From Betaproteobacteria bacterium (GTDB lineage: Bacteria > Pseudomonadota > Gammaproteobacteria > Burkholderiales > Rhodocyclaceae): 6,547 bases of DNA. The stretch's first letter is position 1. Each line of letters starts with the position of its first letter. Below are positions 1 to 6,284 of the stretch, piece after piece. The stretch is from assembly GCA_020047725.1 (NCBI GenBank), contig JAIFNM010000275.1:1-6547 (forward strand), read 5' to 3'. The position numbers were made by a program, and so were the translations under genes. The notes beneath the pieces were generated by a model. The model was not told where the DNA came from. It made no database searches and saw only the letters and a program-made list of their open reading frames with translations.

Positions 1-587
1 CGCTGCTGGTTGATGGGGTGCGCGTACAGCAGCATCTGTGCTTCATTGTGCAGTGTGCGCAGGAGCCTGGCCTGCGGCGTTTCGGGCAATAGACGCTCGA
101 TGCGGCGTCCGGCAACGGCGTAAAGCGGTGGGTTTTCGAAACCGTCCAAAGGCGTGCTATCCACCAGTTGCAAATACCAACGATCAGCGGCGGCGACATG
201 GAAATAGCCGGTATCGGAAAGCTGGCGGTTCAGTTCATCGGCGAGGGCTCGCGCTTCGTCCAGTTCAATGCCGAAGCTGCCGCTGTCGGCGAGGATCACC
301 TGGTCCTGATGAAAACGAAGATGCACTGGGTCGGCGTTGATCCAGCAAGTTTGGCCGGCTTCAACTGGCGCATTCGGCTCTCCGAGCAGACGGAACGCTG
401 CATAGGACGCTCCTTCCGGCTGACCGAAGGCATCGGCCAACGTAGCTTCCATCGACTGCGGCGGGCGGCGCATGAGCCGGCTGCGCGCGAGTAGCGTGTT
501 CAGCGCGGGGCAGGCCAGGTCATCGAGGGTTTCGCGGTCGTCGGGTTCGGGCCAGATGAGTTCGGGAACGAGTAGGGTGAGTTGCAT
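1..587 (-). CDS. RpfE-type regulatory / phosphoglycerate-mutase-like protein, C-terminus cut by window edge
   Basis: The frame opens at an ATG on the minus strand (587-585) and stays open to position 1, giving 195 codons and no stop inside the window. The protein starts MQLTLLVPELIWPEPDD and contains a middle segment with LRFHQDQVILADSG and a segment near the left edge ending in YAHPINQQ. I recognise this from memory as the betaproteobacterial family annotated as 'phosphoglycerate mutase' or 'regulatory protein RpfE', named after a gene in the Xanthomonas rpf cluster; its biochemical role is not established. No signal peptide or membrane segment is visible, so a cytoplasmic location is likely. 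An AAGG about 6 nt before the ATG is a weak ribosome binding site. The gene is transcribed divergently from lolC across about 110 bp. The reading is sound; the family name is from recall and the function is open. Confidence 0.8.
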   Translation of the reverse strand, partial: MQLTLLVPELIWPEPDDRETLDDLACPALNTLLARSRLMRRPPQSMEATLADAFGQPEGASYAAFRLLGEPNAPVEAGQTCWINADPVHLRFHQDQVILADSGSFGIELDEARALADELNRQLSDTGYFHVAAADRWYLQLVDSTPLDGFENPPLYAVAGRRIERLLPETPQARLLRTLHNEAQMLLYAHPINQQ

Positions 588-698
588 TTGGCCTTGGTGT
601 GTCTGTTATGGGCGATGACAGGGGACAAAAAGTGTACCATACGCCCTTGCCGCTCCGACCCCGCTTTCAAACAACACTGACATGAGCACTTGCCCCTG
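588..698. promoter_or_regulatory. Divergent intergenic spacer between the RpfE-type gene and lolC
   Basis: This 111-bp spacer must hold the promoters for both divergent genes. On the plus strand ATGACA (615-620) resembles a -35 box (5 of 6 to TTGACA), and 17 nt later lies CATACG (638-643), a poor -10 box. TACCAT (635-640) is a better -10 match but is badly spaced. No convincing promoter pair was found for the minus strand. There is no strong Shine-Dalgarno sequence in front of lolC. The presence of promoters is inferred from gene orientation; the exact boxes are weak guesses. Confidence 0.35.
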
Positions 699-1946
699 AT
701 GGCGCTACCCTACGAACTGCTGATCGGCCTGCGCTATACGCGCGCGAAACGGCGTAATCAATTTGTTTCCTTCATTTCGATGATCTCGATGCTCGGCATA
801 GCGCTGGGGGTCGCCGCGTTGATCGTCGTTTTGTCCGTGATGAACGGCTTCCAGACGGAACTGCGCGGCCGCATTCTCGCCGTGGTTTCGCATGTGCAGA
901 TCACCGGCGCAAGCGGCGAAATGGACGAATGGCAGCATGTCGCGGAACAGTCGGCCAAACAGCCGGGCGTGCTCGCGGCAGCGCCTTTCGTGCAAGAGCA
1001 GGGCATGCTGTCTTTCGGGCAGTCGGTACGCGGCGCGATCATTCGCGGCATCCTGCCTGATCTGGAAGACAAGGTTGTCGATTTCCGGACACACATGAAA
1101 GAAGGCCAGCTGGATTCGCTGGTGCCGGATTCATTCAACATCGTTTTGGGTAGTGAACTGGCTCGGGCGCTCAGCGTTACTGTCGGTGACAAGGTGACCG
1201 TCATTGCGCCACAGGGTGTGGTTACGCCCGCTGGTGTTGTGCCGCGACTTAAAACCTTTGTCGTTTCCGGCCTGTTCGAAGTCGGGATGTTCGAGTACGA
1301 CAGCGGACTGGCTCTGATTCGCATGGAAGACGCACAGAAGCTTTATCGCATGGAGGATCGTGTCTCGGGCGTTCGACTCAAGCTTGACGATCTGTTCAAG
1401 GCACCGCTCATTACGAGACAACTGGCCACCAGTCTGGATACGCCGGCCTATATCAGCGACTGGACGCGCAGCCATGCCAATTTTTTCCGTGCGGTGCAGA
1501 TTGAGAAGAACATGATGTTCATCATCCTCTCGCTGATCGTTGCCGTTGCCGCGTTCAACATCGTTTCAACGCTGGTCATGGCGGTAACCGACAAACAGGC
1601 CGACATCGCCATCCTGCGCACGCTTGGCGCAAGTCCCGGCAGTATCATGGCGGTGTTCATGGTGCAAGGGGCCTTGATAGGCTTCATTGGACTGGGTCTT
1701 GGCGTGGCTGGCGGCGTGGCGTTGGCGCTCAATGTCGATGTGGTAGTACCCTTCATCGAGCGCATGCTTGGCACGCAGTTCATGTCGAAAGAGGTGTATT
1801 ACATTTCCAACCTGCCGTCCGAACTTCAGTGGAAGGACGTGACGACTATTACTGCGGTGTCCTTCGTTCTGTCGCTGGTGGCGACGATTTATCCGAGCTG
1901 GCGTGCTTCGTGCGTCAATCCGGCGGAGGCACTTCGTTATGAGTAA
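699..1946 (+). CDS. lolC: LolC/LolE-family lipoprotein-releasing ABC transporter permease
   Basis: This is the inner-membrane permease that, with the ATPase LolD, extracts lipoproteins from the inner membrane and passes them to the periplasmic carrier LolA. The 415-aa product is close to the family length. It has the classic layout: an N-terminal membrane segment at about 22-48 (FVSFISMISMLGIALGVAA) followed by VLSVMNGFQ; a large periplasmic domain; then three membrane segments at about 272-296, 316-346 and 378-398; and a C-terminal NPAEALRYE. The loop TPAGVVPRLKTF (176-187) aligns with the Hook of E. coli LolC, which recruits LolA. I chose ATG 699 because family members start LPYELLIGLRYTRAKRRN just after it; TTG 690 in the same frame is possible. 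A stop at 678 blocks longer forms. No clear ribosome binding site is visible. The gene overlaps lolD by 8 bp. No lolE is seen, so this permease may form a homodimer, as reported for LolF. Confidence 0.95.
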   Translation: MALPYELLIGLRYTRAKRRNQFVSFISMISMLGIALGVAALIVVLSVMNGFQTELRGRILAVVSHVQITGASGEMDEWQHVAEQSAKQPGVLAAAPFVQEQGMLSFGQSVRGAIIRGILPDLEDKVVDFRTHMKEGQLDSLVPDSFNIVLGSELARALSVTVGDKVTVIAPQGVVTPAGVVPRLKTFVVSGLFEVGMFEYDSGLALIRMEDAQKLYRMEDRVSGVRLKLDDLFKAPLITRQLATSLDTPAYISDWTRSHANFFRAVQIEKNMMFIILSLIVAVAAFNIVSTLVMAVTDKQADIAILRTLGASPGSIMAVFMVQGALIGFIGLGLGVAGGVALALNVDVVVPFIERMLGTQFMSKEVYYISNLPSELQWKDVTTITAVSFVLSLVATIYPSWRASCVNPAEALRYE

Positions 1947-2700
1947 TACCCGCCAAATCGTTCTGGCCTGTCAGGGACTGAAAAAAATCTATCGGCAGGG
2001 AACGGGCGAGGGCGCTGAAGTCCCCGTCCTGCTTGGCGTCGATCTGGAAATTGTGGCGGGCGAGCGGGTTGCCGTGGTTGGTGCGTCCGGCTCAGGCAAG
2101 AGCACGCTTTTGCATTTGCTGGGCGGGCTGGATTCGGCAAGCGCCGGGAAAATCCAGTTGATGGGGCGGGATTTGTCCGAAATAAGCGATGCCGAGCGCG
2201 GAAATATGCGCAATCGCCATCTTGGATTCGTCTATCAGTTCCACCATCTGTTGCCCGAATTCACGGCGCTGGAAAACGTCGCCATGCCACTACACATTCG
2301 GCGCATGCCCAAGGCCGAGGCCGAGGAACGCGCGGCGGCGGTACTGGCCGAAGTTGGGCTGTCGCACCGGCTTGATCACACGCCATCGGAATTGTCAGGC
2401 GGCGAACGTCAGCGGGCAGCGATTGCCCGTGCGCTGGTTACCGAACCGGCCTGCGTGCTGGCCGATGAGCCAACCGGAAACCTGGATCGACAAACGGCTG
2501 AGGGGGTTTTTGAGCTGATGCTGGCGCTCAATCGCTCGCGACAGACAAGTTTTGTGATTGTTACGCACGATCCGTCTAGCCGGGCGCGCAGATCGCATTC
2601 TTACGCTCCGCGACGGAGCTTTTCTGGTGTAGGTGATTCGACGCTCCTGATAATTCGATTATCAGGCAGTCTCGTTAATTTCCTTGATCAGGCCCAGTAA
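1939..2700 (+). CDS. lolD: LolD, lipoprotein-releasing ABC transporter ATPase, with frameshifted C-terminus
   Basis: Cytoplasmic ATPase of the Lol transporter, powering lipoprotein release by the neighbouring permease. Visible motifs are Walker A GASGSGKST (48-56), Q-loop Q100 in FVYQFHHLLPEF, signature LSGGERQ (152-158), Walker B VLADEPTGNLD with D176 and E177, and the H-loop THD (209-211). ATG 1939 overlaps the lolC end (ATGAGTAA), which suggests translational coupling; longer starts inside lolC would only add lolC-antiphase residues. After THDP (residue 212) the expected ending is lost. The +1 frame from 2576 reads LAGRADRILTLRDGAFLV and stops at TAG 2630-2632, exactly the family C-terminus. 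The actual frame instead adds 41 unrelated residues and stops at 2698-2700, overlapping the convergent gene. The normal product would be about 231 aa; this one is 253 aa. All catalytic motifs precede the shift, so activity may survive. A 2-bp deletion, a 1-bp insertion or a sequencing error would explain it. Confidence 0.9.
   Translation: MSNTRQIVLACQGLKKIYRQGTGEGAEVPVLLGVDLEIVAGERVAVVGASGSGKSTLLHLLGGLDSASAGKIQLMGRDLSEISDAERGNMRNRHLGFVYQFHHLLPEFTALENVAMPLHIRRMPKAEAEERAAAVLAEVGLSHRLDHTPSELSGGERQRAAIARALVTEPACVLADEPTGNLDRQTAEGVFELMLALNRSRQTSFVIVTHDPSSRARRSHSYAPRRSFSGVGDSTLLIIRLSGSLVNFLDQAQ
2646..2666. repeat. Perfect 9-bp inverted repeat (hairpin) between convergent lolD and the 175-aa gene
   Basis: CCTGATAAT (2646-2654) and ATTATCAGG (2658-2666) are exact reverse complements around a 3-nt TCG loop. 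It lies just past the original lolD stop (2632) and contains the minus-strand stop codon of the 175-aa gene (2662-2664). The position between convergent genes suits a bidirectional transcription end signal. No T-tract follows on either strand, so it is not a textbook intrinsic terminator. The lolD frameshift tail reads through it. Confidence 0.6.
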
Positions 2701-3189
2701 TACCGGAATCCGGTTCGGACATTGCTTTTCTGTTGCAGCCAAAATCCCGCTTAAGCAGAGCCTGATGTCTTGCACTTTTTTGCACGCGCGAATGGCGTCC
2801 ACAAAAGGCTGGGATTGGGTTCCGAAGCTGTCGACCAAGAAGTCGGTCAGCATGAATTTGGCTTCCGAAACAATGATTTCGTCGTCCAGATCGAAAGTCG
2901 CATCGGCAACCGACAAAACGGCAGGTACAACTGCCGGAGAGATTGGTGCGGCAGGCCGAAGTGCAGCGATCGCACCCCTCGATGCGATAAATCCGTCCTG
3001 AATGAGCGCCTCGATTTCCTCAATAGCTTCGTTTCGAGGGAATACCGACTTGGCGAGCACGTGATTAAGGGGTTTTGGCTTGTCCAGCAGGATAAGGACA
3101 CTTCGCTTTTTCATGCTGAGCTTGTATGCGCGATGCTTTACTTCGTCCTCACCCTTTTGGGTGAGATGCAATTTAGCCGACAAGTCCAC
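2662..3189 (-). CDS. Uncharacterised two-part protein, possible winged-helix-like N-terminus; paralogue of the neighbour
   Basis: The function is not known to me. The 175-aa product begins MDLSAKLHLTQKGEDEV from a GTG start at 3189, chosen because AGGTGA stands 3-4 nt before it and because the paralogue at 3430-3657 starts at the same point, also with GTG. Residues 1-72 form a compact charged domain with RSVLILLD (30-37) and ending in LIQDGFIA. The helix-rich make-up and the closing GFIA turn recall small winged-helix folds, but no DNA-binding motif is proven. An Ala/Pro/Val-rich linker follows at about 75-95, then a C-terminal helical domain (about 98-175) with SEAKFMLTDFLVDSFG and LIKEINETA. 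No signal peptide or membrane segment is visible. I recall similar proteins, with a T-x-KG-x(2)-E start and a GF[IL] end to the first domain, as hypothetical multicopy genes in betaproteobacteria. It is convergent to lolD and breaks the lolD-comEC spacing. A regulatory or signalling role is only a guess. Confidence 0.8.
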   Translation of the reverse strand: MDLSAKLHLTQKGEDEVKHRAYKLSMKKRSVLILLDKPKPLNHVLAKSVFPRNEAIEEIEALIQDGFIASRGAIAALRPAAPISPAVVPAVLSVADATFDLDDEIIVSEAKFMLTDFLVDSFGTQSQPFVDAIRACKKVQDIRLCLSGILAATEKQCPNRIPVLLGLIKEINETA

Positions 3190-3192
3190 GAT

Positions 3193-3199
3193 TCACCTC
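3193..3199 (-). promoter_or_regulatory. Ribosome binding site for the 175-aa gene, deciding its GTG start
   Basis: Read on the minus strand, GAGGTGA lies 3 nt before GTG at 3189-3187. It is the best Shine-Dalgarno match of the minus-strand genes and supports GTG as the start codon, in agreement with the aligned start of the paralogue. Confidence 0.65.
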
Positions 3200-3214
3200 A
3201 ACTGTTCGTTGGTC

Positions 3215-3228
3215 TGCATTTGAATGCA
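3215..3228. repeat. Palindrome TGCATT-TG-AATGCA upstream of the 175-aa gene
   Basis: Perfect 6-bp arms with a 2-nt spacer, lying 26-39 bp in front of the GTG start at 3189. The size and place suit a dimeric regulator's operator near the promoter. No protein is known to bind it; the role is inferred from position only. Confidence 0.4.
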
Positions 3229-3277
3229 ACAAACCCTCTTCCACTGTCGAAACCTATAGTTTGAACCGAGAAATCGA

Positions 3278-3292
3278 TTATTCCGAGAATAA
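3278..3292. repeat. Palindrome TTATTC-CGA-GAATAA in the spacer between the paralogues
   Basis: Perfect 6-bp arms with a 3-nt centre, overlapping at its left end an 8-bp palindrome AATCGATT (3272-3279). It lies about 90 bp upstream of the 175-aa gene within the 240-bp spacer 3190-3429. The spacer is A+T-richer than the flanking core genes (27 G+C among the 60 bases 3301-3360) and holds no supportable gene. It may be an operator or a weak hairpin. Confidence 0.35.
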
Positions 3293-3429
3293 CCGCTGTC
3301 TTTCCCAACTTCTTGACCGATCGATTCAGCGCGGCAAAATCTTCATCGGATTTATGTCACGGAAAAACGGGCTTACTCAGTATCGAACCCGACTGAATTG
3401 AGGTGTGGCGGACGCCGACGGGTCTGTCG

Positions 3430-3657
3430 TCAGCTATGGCTTTCATCCATTGCAAGAAAGCCATCGTGCTCAAGTACCTCGATTTCATAGAGTATTTCGT
3501 CCTGGTGAAATACTGACTTGCCGAGGATGTACGCAATGGTCTGTGGTTCGTTCAATTGAACCAGCACGCTCCGCTTTCTGATGCTGAGCGTGTGGGTCCG
3601 GCGTTCGACCTCGTCGATGCCTTTATCGGTAATAGTCAATCGAGTCGAGATGTCCAC
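3430..3657 (-). CDS. Short paralogue of the 175-aa protein, N-terminal domain only (75 aa)
   Basis: The function is unknown. The 75-aa product from GTG 3657 (MDISTRLTITDKGIDEVERR) aligns without gaps to residues 1-69 of the 175-aa protein at 2662-3189; I count 34 identities in 69 positions, including KRSVL, GKSVF/AKSVF and DGF[IL]A. It ends with DESHS straight after that domain and lacks the linker and the C-terminal helical domain. The 240 bp downstream do not encode the missing domain in any frame I checked. It is therefore either a true single-domain protein or a copy that lost its 3' half. I preferred GTG 3657 over ATG 3741 because homology to the paralogue begins exactly there; GGGG about 8 nt before it is a weak ribosome binding site. 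It lies in the same direction as the 175-aa gene and upstream of it, so co-transcription across 240 bp is possible but unproven. Confidence 0.65.
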   Translation of the reverse strand: MDISTRLTITDKGIDEVERRTHTLSIRKRSVLVQLNEPQTIAYILGKSVFHQDEILYEIEVLEHDGFLAMDESHS

Positions 3658-3689
3658 TCCATACCCCAATAGTTCTTTGATCTGATGCC

Positions 3690-3699
3690 CACAATTGTG
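3690..3699. repeat. Palindrome CACAATTGTG upstream of the short paralogue
   Basis: A perfect 10-bp palindrome lying 33-42 bp before the GTG start at 3657, a position similar to that of the palindrome before the 175-aa gene, though the sequence differs. The rest of 3658-3929 (272 bp) holds no gene I can support; it must contain the promoters of the short paralogue and probably of comEC, but I saw no clear -35/-10 pair. Confidence 0.35.
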
Positions 3700-3900
3700 C
3701 GTTGGCGAAATCGGGAAGTTGTGAAGCCTGCGCGCGGCCAATTTTTCATGACGCCCTATCGTGTGCGCTTGAGTTCGAGTCAGGACGCCGTCAGTCCCAG
3801 TTTTCAGGCCTGGAAGATGTTGAGGTTAGCATGCTTAGGTTCTTTTTCGACTGACTCGCTTTCATCGCGATGATTTGCAGGTGACAATCCGGAACATCCA

Positions 3901-3923
3901 AATGTGGTGGTCAATGTGGTGGT
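3901..3923 (+). repeat. Tandem 11-bp direct repeat AATGTGGTGGT, just before comEC
   Basis: AATGTGGTGGT occurs at 3901-3911 and again at 3913-3923, a 12-bp period with one C between. The second copy ends 6 nt before the comEC ATG at 3930, so its GGTGGT could act as a weak Shine-Dalgarno sequence, with a duplicate one period upstream. It probably arose by local slippage. Confidence 0.55.
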
Positions 3924-3929
3924 TGAGTG

Positions 3930-6256
3930 ATGCAAGTGCGCCTTTCCATTCTCGCTTTCGCCTGCGGCATCATCGTCCTGCAAATGCAGGGCGAGTTGCC
4001 TGGCGTAGGCGTGATGGGCGGATTTGGCCTGTTGGCACTGTTGGGTGCCTATTTATCCTCCGGACAGCGGCACTGGCTAGTTCGTGGGCTCACCTTTGTG
4101 TGTTGGGCATTACTTGGCTTTGTTTGGGCTGGATGGATGGCGCAGCAGCGGTTAAGCGACCAGTTGCCGGAAGCGTGGGAGGTAAAGGATATTCAGGTCA
4201 CCGGTGTCGTTGCTTCTCTGCCGCAACGATTCGAACGTGGTGAGCGTTTTGAATTTGACGTCGAGTCGGCGAACACCGGCACGCAAGTTGGCAAGATCGT
4301 TCCAGGACGGATCATGTTGTCTTGGTATCACAGTTGGGATGACGTGGACGATACCGATGAGACGGTTGATGTCAGGGCGATTCGTCCTGGTGAGCGCTGG
4401 CGTTTTACGGTGCGCCTCAAACGCCCGCATGGCAATGCCAATCCATACGCGTTTGACTACGAGGCCTGGCTGTTTGAGCGCAATATCCGGGCAACCGGTA
4501 CCATTCGGCCGCGCAGTGAAATACAACGCCTGGACGCCTTCGTGCCAGGGGCTGGCTATGCGGTTGAACGTCTGCGCGATGTGATTCGCGGACGCTTTCA
4601 GTCCGTCTTGCCCGACGCACCCTACCTTGGTGTATTGATAGCGCTGACTGTCGGCGATCAGCGTGCGATCCCTGCCGGGCAGTGGCAGGTGTTCAATCGT
4701 ACCGGGATTACACATCTTGTTTCGATCTCAGGTTTGCACGTAACGATGATAGCGGCGCTGTTTGCGGCGCTGATTAACTGGTTGTGGCGGCGCAGCGAGC
4801 GCTTGATGCTGTGGTTGCCAGCACAGAAGGCGGCGGTCGTGTCGGGTTGGCTGGCGGCATTCAGTTATGCGCTGCTGGCCGGATTCGAGGTGCCGGCCCA
4901 GCGTACCTTGTACATGTTGAGCGTCGTGGCGCTGGCGCTGTGGTCCGGGCGCAACTTTGGCGTGAGCCGCACCTTGTTGTTCGCCCTGCTGGTGGTGTTG
5001 GTGCTCGACCCATGGGCAGTTCTCGCCACGGGTTTCTGGCTCTCTTTCGGTGCCGTGGCTTTGCTCTTCTATGTAGGTTCATCGCGCGTTGGAGAGGCTA
5101 GCGGTTGGCGTGCGTCGCTAGCCCAGTGGGGCACGACACAATGGGCAGTGACGGTCGGCAGCCTGCCGCTGCTGCTGCTTTTCTTTCAGCAATTCTCACT
5201 GGTTTCGCCGCTGGCCAACGCAGTAGCGATCCCTTTCGTCAGCTTCGTCATCACACCGCTGGCGCTGTTGTTCGCCATTGTGCCTTGGTCGCCTTTGTTG
5301 CATCTCGATCACTGGCTCATGGAGCAGTTAATGGTGCTGCTCGAATGGCTGGCCGGATGGCCAGTGTGGCAGCAAGCCGCGCCACCGCTGTGGGCGTCGA
5401 TGGTTGCCGTGGTGGGAGTAGTCTGGCTGCTTTTGCCGCGTGGCTTTCCTGCGCGATGGCTTGGCTTGTGCCTGCTGCTGCCGGCGCTTGTGTGGCCACC
5501 GCCGCGTCCGGGCATCGGTGAAGCGTGGGTTGATGTGCTGGATGTCGGGCAAGGAATGGCCGTGTTGGTACGAACCTCGGAACACGCGCTGCTTTACGAT
5601 ACCGGCCCACTCTACAGTGCGGACTCGAACGCCGGGTTGCGTGTTGTTGTTCCGTATTTGCGCGCGACGGGTGTCTCAAAACTTGATGCACTGGTTGTAT
5701 CGCATCGAGATAAGGATCACTCGGGGGGCGTGACGGCTGTGCAGAGCGCACTGCCCGTTGGCCGCTTGTTGACGTCGATTTCTGCGCTGGGCGGAGAACC
5801 GTGCTCAGCTGGGCAACGCTGGGAATGGGATGGTGTGCGATTCTCGATCCTGCACCCGGATTCTGCCGATTATGCCGCCAAGTCGAAGAAGACGAACAAC
5901 ATGAGTTGCGTGCTGCGTGTTGAGAATACCGGCGGCAGCGTCATTCTTCCTGCCGATATCGAGGCCGAAGACGAAAGGGCGTTGATTGCTCGTTCGCCCT
6001 CATCATTACGTAGCGACGTGCTGCTGGTGCCGCATCACGGAGGAAATGGCTCGTCATCGCCGGAGTTCATTGCCGCCGTTGGTGCGCAGGATGTGGTGTT
6101 TTCAGCGGGTTACCGGAACAGTTTCAGCTCGAACGCTATGCAGCCACTCGCCAATGGCGCACGGATCGGGACGGTGCGGTGCACGTGGTTTTGGGCGAAA
6201 CCCCAGCGATATCGGCGTGGCGCTCGGAACGGAAACGATACTGGCATGGTCAGTAA
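3930..6256 (+). CDS. comEC: ComEC/Rec2 DNA-uptake channel protein, frameshifted near the C-terminus
   Basis: Inner-membrane channel that brings single-stranded DNA into the cytoplasm during natural transformation. Residues 1-75 hold hydrophobic segments; about 88-190 form the N-terminal OB-like region with FDYEAWLFE. The competence domain follows, with HLVSISGLH (262-270) and many membrane segments up to about 530. The metallo-beta-lactamase part starts at VDVLDVGQG (534-542), then YDTGP, SHRDKDHSGG (591-600), PADIE with D676, and PHHGG (701-705). ATG 3930 is preceded by an in-frame GTG (3927) and a stop (3924-3926), so the start is firm. At GYRN (727-730) the frame breaks. The family continues with a short segment including His-Pro; here that segment is missing, and the native ending (LERYAATRQWRTDRDGAV to RKRYWHGQ) is read in another frame, stopping at TAA 6254-6256. 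Frame arithmetic and the missing residues suggest a deletion of about 22 bp. In the original frame no stop occurs, and it continues in phase into the next gene. The damage may reduce nuclease-domain function. Confidence 0.88.
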
Positions 6257-6270
6257 GGCAAACAGGTCAC

Positions 6271-6275
6271 AGGAG
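6271..6275 (+). promoter_or_regulatory. Ribosome binding site for the alpha/beta hydrolase
   Basis: AGGAG abuts the in-frame ATG at 6276 but stands 9 nt before the ATG at 6285. Only the second gives normal spacing, so 6285 is taken as the hydrolase start. Its presence argues that the hydrolase is normally a separate gene and not a ComEC domain. Confidence 0.65.
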
Positions 6276-6284
6276 ATGCACGCC

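Noticed and set aside
38..494. Plus-strand open frames at 38-340 and 168-494
   Set aside because: They lie antisense to the RpfE-type gene, whose minus-strand frame is open throughout and gives a recognisable protein; their own products are Arg/Cys-rich and resemble nothing.
705..1783. Minus-strand open frames inside lolC (705-1094, 758-1324, 1131-1475, 1448-1783)
   Set aside because: Shadows of the lolC codon pattern; lolC is complete and conserved on the plus strand.
2563..2632. Programmed frameshift in lolD
   Set aside because: No slippery heptamer, internal Shine-Dalgarno sequence or stop-codon context was seen at CCGTCTAGC, and LolD is not known to use recoding.
2684..3264. Plus-strand open frames over the 175-aa gene (2684-3001, 2770-3264)
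   Set aside because: The minus-strand product has a paralogue in the same window and a good ribosome binding site; the plus-strand products do not.
2633..3929. Insertion sequence or genomic island between lolD and comEC
   Set aside because: No transposase or integrase frame, no terminal inverted repeats and no target duplication could be found.
3685..4243. Plus-strand open frames at 3685-3873 and 3875-4243
   Set aside because: The first has no recognisable features; the second overlaps the comEC N-terminus in another frame and is Arg/Trp-rich noise.
4152..4715. 187-codon minus-strand open frame within comEC
   Set aside because: Antisense to the well-conserved OB and competence parts of ComEC; no family resemblance.
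6105..6135. Programmed -1 frameshift in comEC
   Set aside because: No X-XXY-YYZ slippery site is present, and residues expected in the motif are missing, which points to a deletion.
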